A stretch of 14,961 bases of DNA, taken from NCBI GenBank assembly GCA_036508635.1, contig DATCGY010000169.1, positions 1-14,961 of the forward strand, written 5' to 3'. The notes under the pieces are model-generated. The model had not been told where the DNA came from. It ran no database searches and worked only from the letters and a program-made list of their open reading frames with translations. The position numbers and the translations under genes were made by a program. Within the stretch, counting starts at the first letter, position 1. Each line of letters opens with the position of its first letter. Shown piece after piece: positions 7,647 to 13,225 of the stretch. The stretch is from FEN-727 sp036508635. GTDB taxonomy: Bacteria; Actinomycetota; Geothermincolia; Fen-727; Anoxymicrobiaceae.

Positions 7647-8879
7647 TCAAAGTTTCTTGAGGTTAAAGTACTGCCTGGCCATACAGGTCTGCGCCACGGT
7701 CTCGGGGATGACGTAAGTCTCGACCGTCTTGACGTCGCGCCAGTAACGCTCGAGGTTCCACTCGGTAGCGTATCCGGCTGATGCCATGAGCTCCATCGTG
7801 TTGTCGATGGCCTGCATGGCCTGTCGGCTGACCTGCTTGAAAGTCGAGATAGCCACAACGTGTATACTGCCGTTTCCGGCTGAGCCGTAGATGTCGGGCC
7901 GGGAGAGCATCCGCGCAAGGTTGTAAGTGAGTACCCGGCTGGAACTTATCTTGCCGCCTATCTCGCCCATCAGAGAGGCGACGAGCGGGTTCTCCTTGAA
8001 CACCTGACCCTTGCCCTTGATGACTCGAGTGTCGCCCCACTCCTGGAGTATCTCGTACGTCGTCTGCATCGCCCCGTCGCATACCGCGGCGCACGCCATG
8101 TAATACCACGAGAGCATGTCGCGAACGGCTTCCACCCCCTGGGACACGAGGGCACTGGCCGTGACCTGGACGTCCTTGAACGTTATGTCGGCGTTTACGC
8201 TCGCCGCAAGGCCGGTCTTGAGGAACGTCTCGCCTTTCTTCACGCCATTGGCTCCGCCCGGGACCAGCACCACCCCGGGGGTACCGTCGCCCAAGTCGCA
8301 GACCACCCCGAAGACGCTCGCGGTGGCTCCGCAGCACTGGGGGCGCGCCGGGCCTCCACTCACCACCCAACCTTCGCCCTTCTTGCTCGCGGCCGCAGGG
8401 TAATCGAGGCCGTAATAGCGCGCGCGGTCTCCCGTGTCGGAGCCGTACGCCGGAAGCACAAGTGAGCACAACGTGATTTCGTCCCCGGAGAACAAGGGGG
8501 CAACCTCTTTCAGCAGCTCATCGTTGCGGTTGGGCGACACCGCCAGTGCGTACTGGAGCGCAAGGGTGTTTGCGTACAGGAAGCCTATGCCGGAGTCCGC
8601 CGCCCCAACCTGCTCGAGAATCACCGCCGCGGTGGTCGCGGCTTCAGGCGTGCCCATGCCGCCGCCGCCAAGTTCCTCGGGAAGGAGCATCGTCTGAAGG
8701 CCGATGTCCTTAAAGAGCTTGCCCATCGCGGGTCGAAGGAGGCTGTCGTAGTCCTCCTTGTGCTCGAGGCGTTTGGATTTCACCTCCTGCTCGGCCCAGG
8801 AGGAGACGGTATCGGCCATCGACTCGTCGACGTCCTGTACCCACTCGATCGGAATCGGGAACAAATCCTGGTATTTCAT
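7647..8879 (-). CDS. divergent acyl-CoA dehydrogenase family protein
   Basis: This 410-residue member of the acyl-CoA dehydrogenase superfamily has LLPEELGGGGMGTPEA (about 65-80), a C-terminal helical bundle with LMASAGYATEWNLERYWRD (about 364-382), and a total length normal for the family. Two key motifs have drifted. The FAD/substrate loop normally written TEPxxGSD reads LPAYGSDTGD (142-151). The C-terminal YEGT motif with the catalytic glutamate reads ETYVIPET, leaving V390 at the catalytic position. Known heteromeric acyl-CoA dehydrogenases (for example the ChsE1-ChsE2 sterol side-chain enzymes of mycobacteria) pair a catalytic subunit with a degenerate one, so this may be the non-catalytic half of a complex with the next gene product. 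The ATG at 8879 has AGAGGTGG upstream. It follows the regulator gene by 111 bp. Confidence 0.9.
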   Translation of the reverse strand: MKYQDLFPIPIEWVQDVDESMADTVSSWAEQEVKSKRLEHKEDYDSLLRPAMGKLFKDIGLQTMLLPEELGGGGMGTPEAATTAAVILEQVGAADSGIGFLYANTLALQYALAVSPNRNDELLKEVAPLFSGDEITLCSLVLPAYGSDTGDRARYYGLDYPAAASKKGEGWVVSGGPARPQCCGATASVFGVVCDLGDGTPGVVLVPGGANGVKKGETFLKTGLAASVNADITFKDVQVTASALVSQGVEAVRDMLSWYYMACAAVCDGAMQTTYEILQEWGDTRVIKGKGQVFKENPLVASLMGEIGGKISSSRVLTYNLARMLSRPDIYGSAGNGSIHVVAISTFKQVSRQAMQAIDNTMELMASAGYATEWNLERYWRDVKTVETYVIPETVAQTCMARQYFNLKKL

Positions 8880-8990
8880 AGCACCACCTCTCGGCTTCTT
8901 GCTCTCGCTCCTTCACCGCCGGCTTCGTACTTTCCCAGAATCTCCGGCCCGCGGTACGGCAGTGCGAGTCGGGCAACGAACGTCAATCGT

Positions 8991-9662
8991 CTAGCGAGGC
9001 GCTTCCGCGGCAGCCATGGCCTTGTTCTCGTCGGCTGACATGGCCGCGCTCCTGTGAATGAGGCCGCGAAACTGCAGGTCGCTGAACTGGTGCGCCACAG
9101 TCTCGATGTTGAGCGATGGCCTTCCCACGCTGAAGCTCCTGGCAAGGTACATATGGCCGCTGACGATAAACTCGGCGGCTGTCCTGGGATCGATCTTTCG
9201 CATTACGCCAGTCTTGATACCGCACTCGATAAGGCGCTGGAACTGGTCGACGAGCTGCTCCTGGAAATCGTTGTAGATCCGTGAGAATTCCTCGTCGGCA
9301 CCCACCATCTCATGAAGGAATACCTTGGCGACGCCCCGGTTCCTCCTCACGAAGGCGAAAACCTCGGTCGAGAGCAGCGCCAGTGGCTCCTCGAACAGCG
9401 AAGTCATGGGGTGGACCGCAGGCAGCTCGAACTGCGCGATGATTGAATTGACGCCAATTCTGACAATTTCTACAATGTCGTTCGTCCTGGCCGTAACGAC
9501 GTAGATGAAAAGCTCTCGCTTGCTGGAGAAGTATGCATAGAAAGTGGAGCGGGCTACGCCCGCCGCTTTTATTACGTCCTCGACGGTTGCCTTGTGAAAA
9601 CCCAGTTCCGGGAACACGCGCGCACCCGCCGCCATGATGAGGTCCCGCTTGCTGTCGGCCAC
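8991..9662 (-). CDS. TetR/AcrR-family transcriptional regulator
   Basis: This 223-residue protein is a dimeric DNA-binding repressor type. The N-terminal TetR domain is textbook: ARVFPELGFHKATVEDVIKA, then GVARSTFYAYFSSKRELF, giving a helix-turn-helix at about residues 26-47. The variable C-terminal domain (about 60-223), which normally binds the inducer, gives no ligand clue; by context an acyl-CoA or related acid is plausible. It is the first gene of the operon, followed after 111 bp by two acyl-CoA dehydrogenase genes. The start is GTG at 9662 with GGGAGGGG upstream. A 24-bp palindrome and a promoter lie 22-74 bp before the start, so autorepression together with the downstream genes is the likely mode of control. 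Confidence 0.93.
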   Translation of the reverse strand: MADSKRDLIMAAGARVFPELGFHKATVEDVIKAAGVARSTFYAYFSSKRELFIYVVTARTNDIVEIVRIGVNSIIAQFELPAVHPMTSLFEEPLALLSTEVFAFVRRNRGVAKVFLHEMVGADEEFSRIYNDFQEQLVDQFQRLIECGIKTGVMRKIDPRTAAEFIVSGHMYLARSFSVGRPSLNIETVAHQFSDLQFRGLIHRSAAMSADENKAMAAAEAPR

Positions 9663-9683
9663 GCTTTACCCCTCCCAACGCAG

Positions 9684-9707
9684 ACCAAACAGACATGTAT
9701 GTTTGGT
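9684..9707. promoter_or_regulatory. palindromic operator, probable TetR-family binding site
   Basis: This is a 24-bp inverted repeat: arms ACCAAACA and TGTTTGGT are perfect complements, and the 8-bp centre GACATGTA is itself symmetrical except for its outermost pair. It therefore matches at 11 of 12 pairs. It lies 22 bp before the GTG of the TetR-family gene and touches the -10 element of the promoter, so a bound dimer pair would block transcription start. Its size and placement fit a TetR-family operator. Binding is inferred. Confidence 0.8.
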
Positions 9708-9708
9708 T

Positions 9709-9736
9709 TCTATATCCGTAGTGGTAGCGCTGTCAA
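9709..9736 (-). promoter_or_regulatory. sigma70-type promoter of the TetR-led operon
   Basis: Read on the minus strand, a perfect TTGACA (-35, 9731-9736) is followed after 16 bp by TATAGA (-10, 9709-9714). The transcription start would fall near 9702, inside the palindrome at 9684-9707, giving a leader of about 40 nt before the GTG start. It is the best promoter match in the window. A stray TATAAT at 9769-9774 on the same strand has no recognisable -35. Confidence 0.7.
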
Positions 9737-9915
9737 GAAGAATCCACGTTTTTTCCTTCGAACGTCTCATTATAGCCGCCGGACGGACACGCTGGGGACG
9801 GTCCGACCGGTCTAACGGGCAAGGGCGGCTCCGTGGCATTACGTCCGACAATAACGGGACTCAGTGCCTTTCCGCAGAATACTGATCATGAGAAGAGCGC
9901 GTCATGGGAGGTAAC

Positions 9916-10512
9916 ATGGACGACGAGAAAGACGTCATCAGCCCCGATACGCAAAGGAGCGAGCGCGTCCCACCGGGCCAGCGCCTGACGGATGACCTGC
10001 CCGTTCTGCAGCACGGGGGCATCCACAAGGTCAACATCTCTAAGTGGACTTTCGATATCACGGGCCTCGTGGAGCGCGAGCGCATCCTCAGCTTCCAGCA
10101 GTTCAACGCGTTGCCCAAGACGAGACTGCTCGCGGATGTGCACTGCGTTACGGGCTGGTCCAAGCTCGGGACCAACTGGGAGGGTGTCAAGACTTCGGTC
10201 CTGAAGAACCTCGTCACCATCCTGCCCGAAGCGCGCTACGTCCTCGTCCACGGCGCCGGCGATTTCACGACGAACCTCCCGCTGGATGAGTTCTTCGCTG
10301 ACGACGCCATCTTCGCCATCGAATACGAAGGCAAGCCCATAGCGCCTGAGCACGGCTATCCCGTTCGCCTCGTCGTCCCCCGGCTCTACTTCTGGAAGAG
10401 CGCCAAGTGGGTCACCGGAGTCCAGTTCCTGAGCGAAGACACTCAAGGTTTCTGGGAATCCCGTGGCTACCACAACCACGCCGACCCCTGGAACGAGGAA
10501 CGCTACGGATAA
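9916..10512 (+). CDS. sulfite oxidase-like molybdopterin-dependent oxidoreductase, cytoplasmic
   Basis: This 198-residue protein has the sulfite-oxidase molybdopterin fold of the small stand-alone type (YuiH-like). The molybdenum-ligating cysteine is C77 in ADVHCVTGWS. Other family marks are LVHGAGDFTTNLPLDEF (about 110-126) and HGYPVRLVVPRLYFWKSAKW (about 146-165), with R151 in the cofactor/anion pocket. It has no Tat or Sec signal, no haem domain and no dimerisation domain, so it should work in the cytoplasm with a separate electron partner. The substrate is unknown for this group. I placed the start at the ATG at 9916 because GGGAGG ends 4 nt upstream; an in-frame ATG at 9904 has a poorer site. 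It is divergent from the TetR-led operon, and I see no strong promoter directly in front. Confidence 0.88.
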   Translation: MDDEKDVISPDTQRSERVPPGQRLTDDLPVLQHGGIHKVNISKWTFDITGLVERERILSFQQFNALPKTRLLADVHCVTGWSKLGTNWEGVKTSVLKNLVTILPEARYVLVHGAGDFTTNLPLDEFFADDAIFAIEYEGKPIAPEHGYPVRLVVPRLYFWKSAKWVTGVQFLSEDTQGFWESRGYHNHADPWNEERYG

Positions 10513-10739
10513 TTCGCAACTATCGCAGCCGCCATGCCGCACGCTACTCAAGCATCGTGGAATCAATTAACGGTGGTCGGGGTCCCTATCGTCATAAGCA
10601 GTCCATCTTGCTCTATCTCCACGATGGGGGTAGCGAGGGAGCCAACAATCTCTACGTCGTATACTTCGCGAGCGTCGATCCGTCGCTCGAGAGATCGGTG
10701 TCGGTACAGGTTCTGGAAAAGTGAATGCTCTCTCGCTTC
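10513..10739. other. non-coding stretch or decayed coding remnant
   Basis: No gene with a usable start and ribosome site is visible between the oxidoreductase stop and the first palindrome. Two overlapping antiparallel stretches look mildly protein-like. A plus-strand frame ends at 10724 (it includes GRGPYRHKQSILLYLHDGG). A minus-strand frame of about 55 codons ends near 10570 (it includes VYDVEIVGSLATPIVEIEQD) but has no initiation codon in its first part. One may be the remnant of a lost gene, or both may be chance. Confidence 0.35.
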
Positions 10740-10768
10740 CCATCAGGGGGGCGCTGCCCCCCTGATGG
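10740..10768. repeat. GC-rich palindrome 1
   Basis: This is a perfect inverted repeat with 13-bp arms (CCATCAGGGGGGC and its complement) and a 3-nt loop. It is the first of three tight palindromes within 94 bp. Neither strand has a T-run after it, so it does not look like a standard intrinsic terminator. Part of its right arm (GCCCCCCTGA) recurs at 10843-10852. Confidence 0.75.
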
Positions 10769-10769
10769 C

Positions 10770-10788
10770 GGCAAACCTGCGGTTTGCC
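10770..10788. repeat. palindrome 2
   Basis: Perfect 8-bp arms (GGCAAACC / GGTTTGCC) enclose a TGC loop. It lies one base from palindrome 1 and belongs to the same cluster. Confidence 0.7.
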
Positions 10789-10806
10789 CGTCACCCCCTC
10801 CCTGGA

Positions 10807-10833
10807 TTTCTGGGGGGACCGTCCCCCCAGAAA
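10807..10833. repeat. GC-rich palindrome 3
   Basis: Perfect 13-bp arms (TTTCTGGGGGGAC / GTCCCCCCAGAAA) surround a single central base; the real loop would be 3-5 nt. It is flanked by A-rich sequence on the plus strand. Together with the two preceding palindromes it resembles a REP- or MITE-like mosaic. It also lies about 50 bp downstream of tRNA-His and might end or process that transcript. Confidence 0.72.
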
Positions 10834-10852
10834 AAGATATAGGCCCCCCTGA

Positions 10853-10865
10853 GTTCGAGTCCCCT
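10853..10865. repeat. 13-nt sequence complementary to the tRNA-His T-arm
   Basis: GTTCGAGTCCCCT here is the exact reverse complement of 10895-10907, which lies in the T-arm of tRNA-His. In the tRNA precursor this trailer could pair with the T-loop and the 3' side of the T-stem. It may be a remnant of an oppositely oriented tRNA fragment. Confidence 0.6.
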
Positions 10866-10883
10866 GTGGGGGTTTGATTGGGA

Positions 10884-10960
10884 TGGGGTGAACGAGGGGA
10901 CTCGAACCCCCGACCTCCGGGGCCACAACCCGGCGCTCTAACCAACTGAGCTACGTCCAC
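10884..10960 (-). tRNA. tRNA-His (anticodon GTG)
   Basis: A complete cloverleaf reads on the minus strand. The acceptor stem is GTGGACG with CGTTCAC, the anticodon stem CCGGG/CCCGG has loop TTGTGGC (anticodon GTG), the T-loop is TTCGAGT, and CCA is encoded. The base before G1 is G, opposite C73, as expected for the extra G-1 that marks tRNA-His. It is transcribed from a promoter near 11013-11041. Confidence 0.96.
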
Positions 10961-11012
10961 CGCGAATTCGCTTGTAGAAAAACATGGCCTGCCGTGGCCT
11001 GCAGGCCTTATT

Positions 11013-11041
11013 AAGATAGAGCTTTGAGCAATCTATTTCAA
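11013..11041 (-). promoter_or_regulatory. probable promoter of tRNA-His
   Basis: On the minus strand TTGAAA (11036-11041) and TATCTT (11013-11018) are separated by 17 bp. Transcription would start near 11005, inside the 12-bp palindrome GGCCTGCAGGCC (10996-11007), about 45 bp before the mature tRNA. The -10 match is only 4 of 6, so support is moderate. Confidence 0.5.
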
Positions 11042-11083
11042 TTGCCATGAGCGTTATGAAAGGAAGGCATTTGACAGTGAGAG

Positions 11084-11104
11084 TGGCACCCCCGGCAGGA
11101 CTCG
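11084..11104 (-). repeat. second copy of the tRNA-Arg 3' end (att-like or pseudo-tRNA)
   Basis: These 21 bp are identical to 11202-11222, the CCA end, 3' acceptor strand and T-stem/T-loop part of tRNA-Arg, in the same orientation and 118 bp away. The remainder of a tRNA is absent beside this copy, although a GACTT like that of the tRNA-Arg anticodon arm occurs nearby. It fits either an attachment-site duplicate left by an integrative element or a decayed second tRNA gene. Confidence 0.75.
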
Positions 11105-11153
11105 GCCCCACGCTCCTTAAGTCGCGCGGTGACCCCACTGGTGCGAATTGGCG

Positions 11154-11172
11154 GCAGGTTCGAGTCTGCCGG
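11154..11172 (+). repeat. inverted tRNA T-arm fragment
   Basis: GCAGGTTCGAGTCTGCCGG is the tRNA-Arg T-arm in the opposite orientation with one C missing. It retains a foldable GGCAG/CTGCC stem and the invariant TTCGA loop. No acceptor 5' strand, D-arm or anticodon arm can be matched upstream, so it is a fragment and not a tRNA gene. Confidence 0.6.
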
Positions 11173-11201
11173 CGATTATTGGTGATTGTCTTACGGAGTG
11201 T

Positions 11202-11278
11202 TGGCACCCCCGGCAGGACTCGAACCTGCAACCTATAGATTAGAAGTCTATCGCTCTGTCCAGTTGAGCTACGGGGGC
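11202..11278 (-). tRNA. tRNA-Arg (anticodon TCT)
   Basis: A complete cloverleaf reads on the minus strand. The acceptor stem is GCCCCCG with CGGGGGT (G1-U72 wobble), the anticodon stem ATAGA/TCTAT has loop CTTCTAA (anticodon TCT, reading AGA/AGG), the T-loop is TTCGAGT, the discriminator is G, and CCA is encoded. Its 3' 21 bp are duplicated 118 bp away. A TATACT-like -10 lies at 11339-11344 without a good -35. Confidence 0.96.
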
Positions 11279-11603
11279 TGATCGAATGTCCCGCCGGCCC
11301 CTGATTTCCGGGGCTCTAGTGATTCTCCGATAATACGCAGTATACCGGAATACTCGGGCCACGTAATCTTGAGGGCGGTTTCTTGAGGCCACCCGGAGCC
11401 GGGTCTGAGAGACCCGGCTCAAGACGTGAAAGTGTGATTGACCCCGGTTTGCGTTCCCGACCCTCCCTCTTCCTATTCTCTTAAAGTGCAGGGCGAGGGG
11501 TACTTTTTTCCGTCGAACTCCGCAGTGGACTTAAATCTGAAACATATCGCTCTTTCCACGAGGACCTCGAGGAAAAAACGTACCCTGAGCCCCCCTTGCG
11601 ACC
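11279..11603. other. intergenic region between tRNA-Arg and the FAD oxidoreductase gene
   Basis: I see no protein gene in these 325 bp. The tRNA-proximal part should carry the tRNA-Arg promoter. Possible -10 elements on the minus strand are TATACT (11339-11344) and TATTAT nearby, but no -35 is convincing. A quasi-palindrome AGTATACCGGAATACT (11339-11354) overlaps the former. The middle holds a perfect hairpin (11396-11420). The rest, up to the convergent end of the oxidoreductase gene, shows T- and A-runs but no clear terminator. Confidence 0.5.
11396..11420. repeat. perfect 11-bp stem-loop
   Basis: GAGCCGGGTCT and AGACCCGGCTC pair perfectly around a GAG loop. The left arm can alternatively pair with the preceding bases (ACCCGG-AG-CCGGGT, 11391-11404), so two exclusive structures exist. 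No U-tract follows on either strand. Confidence 0.6.
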
Positions 11604-12941
11604 CTAACTTTCTGCGAGGATGGAAGCGGCGGCGCCTTCACCGCTCCTGAGGGCTCCCTCGACTGAGGAGATCAGGTACATGTACTCGCCTGCCAGGTGC
11701 AGTCCCTTGACGTCCCTGATGTTGTTGCGCTTCAGGACGTACATGGCGGGGAACTGCCCTGGAGACTCGAGGCATATGGCGTCTTTCCATCGCACGACTT
11801 CCGCCATCAGGGGCTTGTCCGTCGCGGTGGGGATGAAGCGCCTGACCTCGTCGGTGACTCGCTTGACGAGCTCGGCGTCCGGGAGCGCGATCAGCTCTTC
11901 GGAATACCTGCCGTAGGAAACGCAGTGCGAGAGCCCGGAGCCCTTGGGGGCGAGGTACGGCGACTTCTCGCTGCACTCGTTGAGCGCCGGCAGGAAGCTC
12001 CCGGCGGTCCGCGGCAGTGACACGGCGTAGAGCCCCTCGGGCAGGAGGCGCTTCTCCATTGCGAGCATCACGTGCGCGGTCGAGCTGTACTTCACTGTCT
12101 CGAGCGGCTTGCGGATCGTGTCGGGAAGATCCGGCATGATCTTTCGAGCCATTGTCGCCGTCGTCGCGCAGACGACGTGGTCGGCTTCCATGAACCCGCC
12201 CGCTGTCTCGACGCCCTTCACCGCGCCGTTTTCCATGACCACTTTCTTCACCGGAGTCGAGAGCTTGATGACGTCCTGGTGCTTCTTGTAGAGGGCGGCG
12301 GGCAGTGACCCGATACCCCTCTCCATGAGCTGGAGCCCCTTGTAGAAACCTATCAGGCAGATCAGGTGCGATATACCGACCTGGTCAGCCTCGCCGAGCG
12401 TCAGGCTCGCCGCGATCGGAGCCATCGCCCAATCGAGTGCCTCCGGTCCGCCGTACTGGAGCACGAACTGCTCGACGCTCGTGTCGCCCAGGTCGATGAG
12501 GCACGTCGGGTTCATGCCCTTGAGGTCGACGTTTATGAAGCGCTTCATCATAGCGTTTCCGACCCTCGCCATCTGTGGATATACCTTGAACGGCAGGCCC
12601 CTGAACCTCAGGAGTTCGGGAATTCCACGCAGCACGTTTATCGGGCGGCTGGGTGACGGCAGCGGATAGGCCTTGCCGTTTCTCCATAACGCCACCTTCA
12701 GGTCGAAAGGTATCATCTCGCCGCCGAGGCCGAGCTCCTTCGCGAGCCTGATCTGCGCCTCGCACATGCTGACCATGAACTGGGCGCCAGTATCGAAGAT
12801 GAATCCATCTTTCTCGTAGCACCTGGCGCGCCCACCGGCATGGGCGCTTGCCTCGAATGTCGTCACATCGGCTCCGGCTTTTGCCAGAGCATGAGTCGCA
12901 GCAAGTCCCGCGGCCCCCGCACCGATAACGATCACCTTCAT
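11604..12941 (-). CDS. FAD-dependent oxidoreductase, amine oxidase / phytoene desaturase superfamily
   Basis: This 445-residue flavoprotein begins with a dinucleotide-binding fold: VIVIGAGAAGLAATHAL with G7, G9 and G12, acidic residue E30 at the end of strand 2 to bind the FAD ribose, then the AGGRAR motif (about 35-40). The C-terminus has the second FAD-contact motif GLHLAGEYMYLISSVEGAL. The superfamily includes protoporphyrinogen oxidase, monoamine oxidases, phytoene desaturases and UDP-galactopyranose mutase-like proteins. Nothing visible decides the substrate. I took the ATG at 12941 because it starts directly at the Rossmann strand and has GGAAGGGAAG upstream. The frame is open further up, but that N-terminus shows no family features. 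It is divergent from a related 502-residue flavoprotein, and both may serve one pathway. Confidence 0.88.
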   Translation of the reverse strand: MKVIVIGAGAAGLAATHALAKAGADVTTFEASAHAGGRARCYEKDGFIFDTGAQFMVSMCEAQIRLAKELGLGGEMIPFDLKVALWRNGKAYPLPSPSRPINVLRGIPELLRFRGLPFKVYPQMARVGNAMMKRFINVDLKGMNPTCLIDLGDTSVEQFVLQYGGPEALDWAMAPIAASLTLGEADQVGISHLICLIGFYKGLQLMERGIGSLPAALYKKHQDVIKLSTPVKKVVMENGAVKGVETAGGFMEADHVVCATTATMARKIMPDLPDTIRKPLETVKYSSTAHVMLAMEKRLLPEGLYAVSLPRTAGSFLPALNECSEKSPYLAPKGSGLSHCVSYGRYSEELIALPDAELVKRVTDEVRRFIPTATDKPLMAEVVRWKDAICLESPGQFPAMYVLKRNNIRDVKGLHLAGEYMYLISSVEGALRSGEGAAASILAES

Positions 12942-13225
12942 GCTGTTCTTCCCTTCCTGTGTTGAAGCGCGGCGAACGCCAGGTAAGGGCGGTACCGCTC
13001 GGCGTCTCAATGACCGTCGAAAACGACATCATTCTATAACAGCCCTCCGCCTGACAAGCAAGAAAATGGATGGCAACCGCGCTTCATTGGCTCGCATCGT
13101 TTACGAGGGCCGCAATCTGATATACTCCGGGCGTCCAACCGCGGCAACATCAGGGATCTGTGCTGCGCATTCGCATCGTCGTGTCTCGTAAATGCGGGCG
13201 CTTCAGATGAGAAGGGGGCAGACAC
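12942..13225. promoter_or_regulatory. divergent promoter region of two FAD oxidoreductase genes
   Basis: This 284-bp spacer serves both genes. For the minus-strand gene, TTGCTT (13056-13061) and TATAGA (13033-13038) are 17 bp apart; TTGTCA-15-TAGAAT overlaps it as an alternative. For the plus-strand gene, TTTACG (13100-13105) and TATACT (13121-13126) are 15 bp apart, a short spacing. A perfect 10-bp palindrome, GCGGTACCGC (12989-12998), lies in the predicted leader of the minus-strand gene. I see no stronger operator. Confidence 0.45.

Noticed and set aside
6263..7660. 465-codon plus-strand open frame opposite the acyl-CoA dehydrogenase gene
   Set aside because: It is antisense to a gene with clear family motifs. 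Its translation has no recognisable domain and follows the third-position bias of the opposite strand.
7553..7918. N-terminal extension of the acyl-CoA dehydrogenase frame upstream to 7918
   Set aside because: The extra 122 residues overlap the upstream gene and are Arg/Ser/Pro-rich noise. The ATG at 7552 has a strong GGAGGAG site and begins where family similarity begins.
10807..10840. Intrinsic terminator for the oxidoreductase or tRNA-His
   Set aside because: The stem is strong, but on the plus strand it is followed by A residues, and on the minus strand the T-run precedes the stem.
10534..10960. Small open frames across the palindromes and tRNA-His (both strands)
   Set aside because: They translate through the tRNA gene and the palindromic repeats, and have no start context.
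11555..11580. CGAGGACCTCG stem next to an A-run as a terminator of the 445-residue flavoprotein gene
   Set aside because: In that gene's direction the T-run comes before the stem, and the stem is only 5 bp.
12942..13010. Upstream start of the 445-residue flavoprotein
   Set aside because: The extra residues precede the Rossmann strand with no family features. The ATG at 12941 has a good ribosome site and places the GxGxxG at residues 7-12 as usual.
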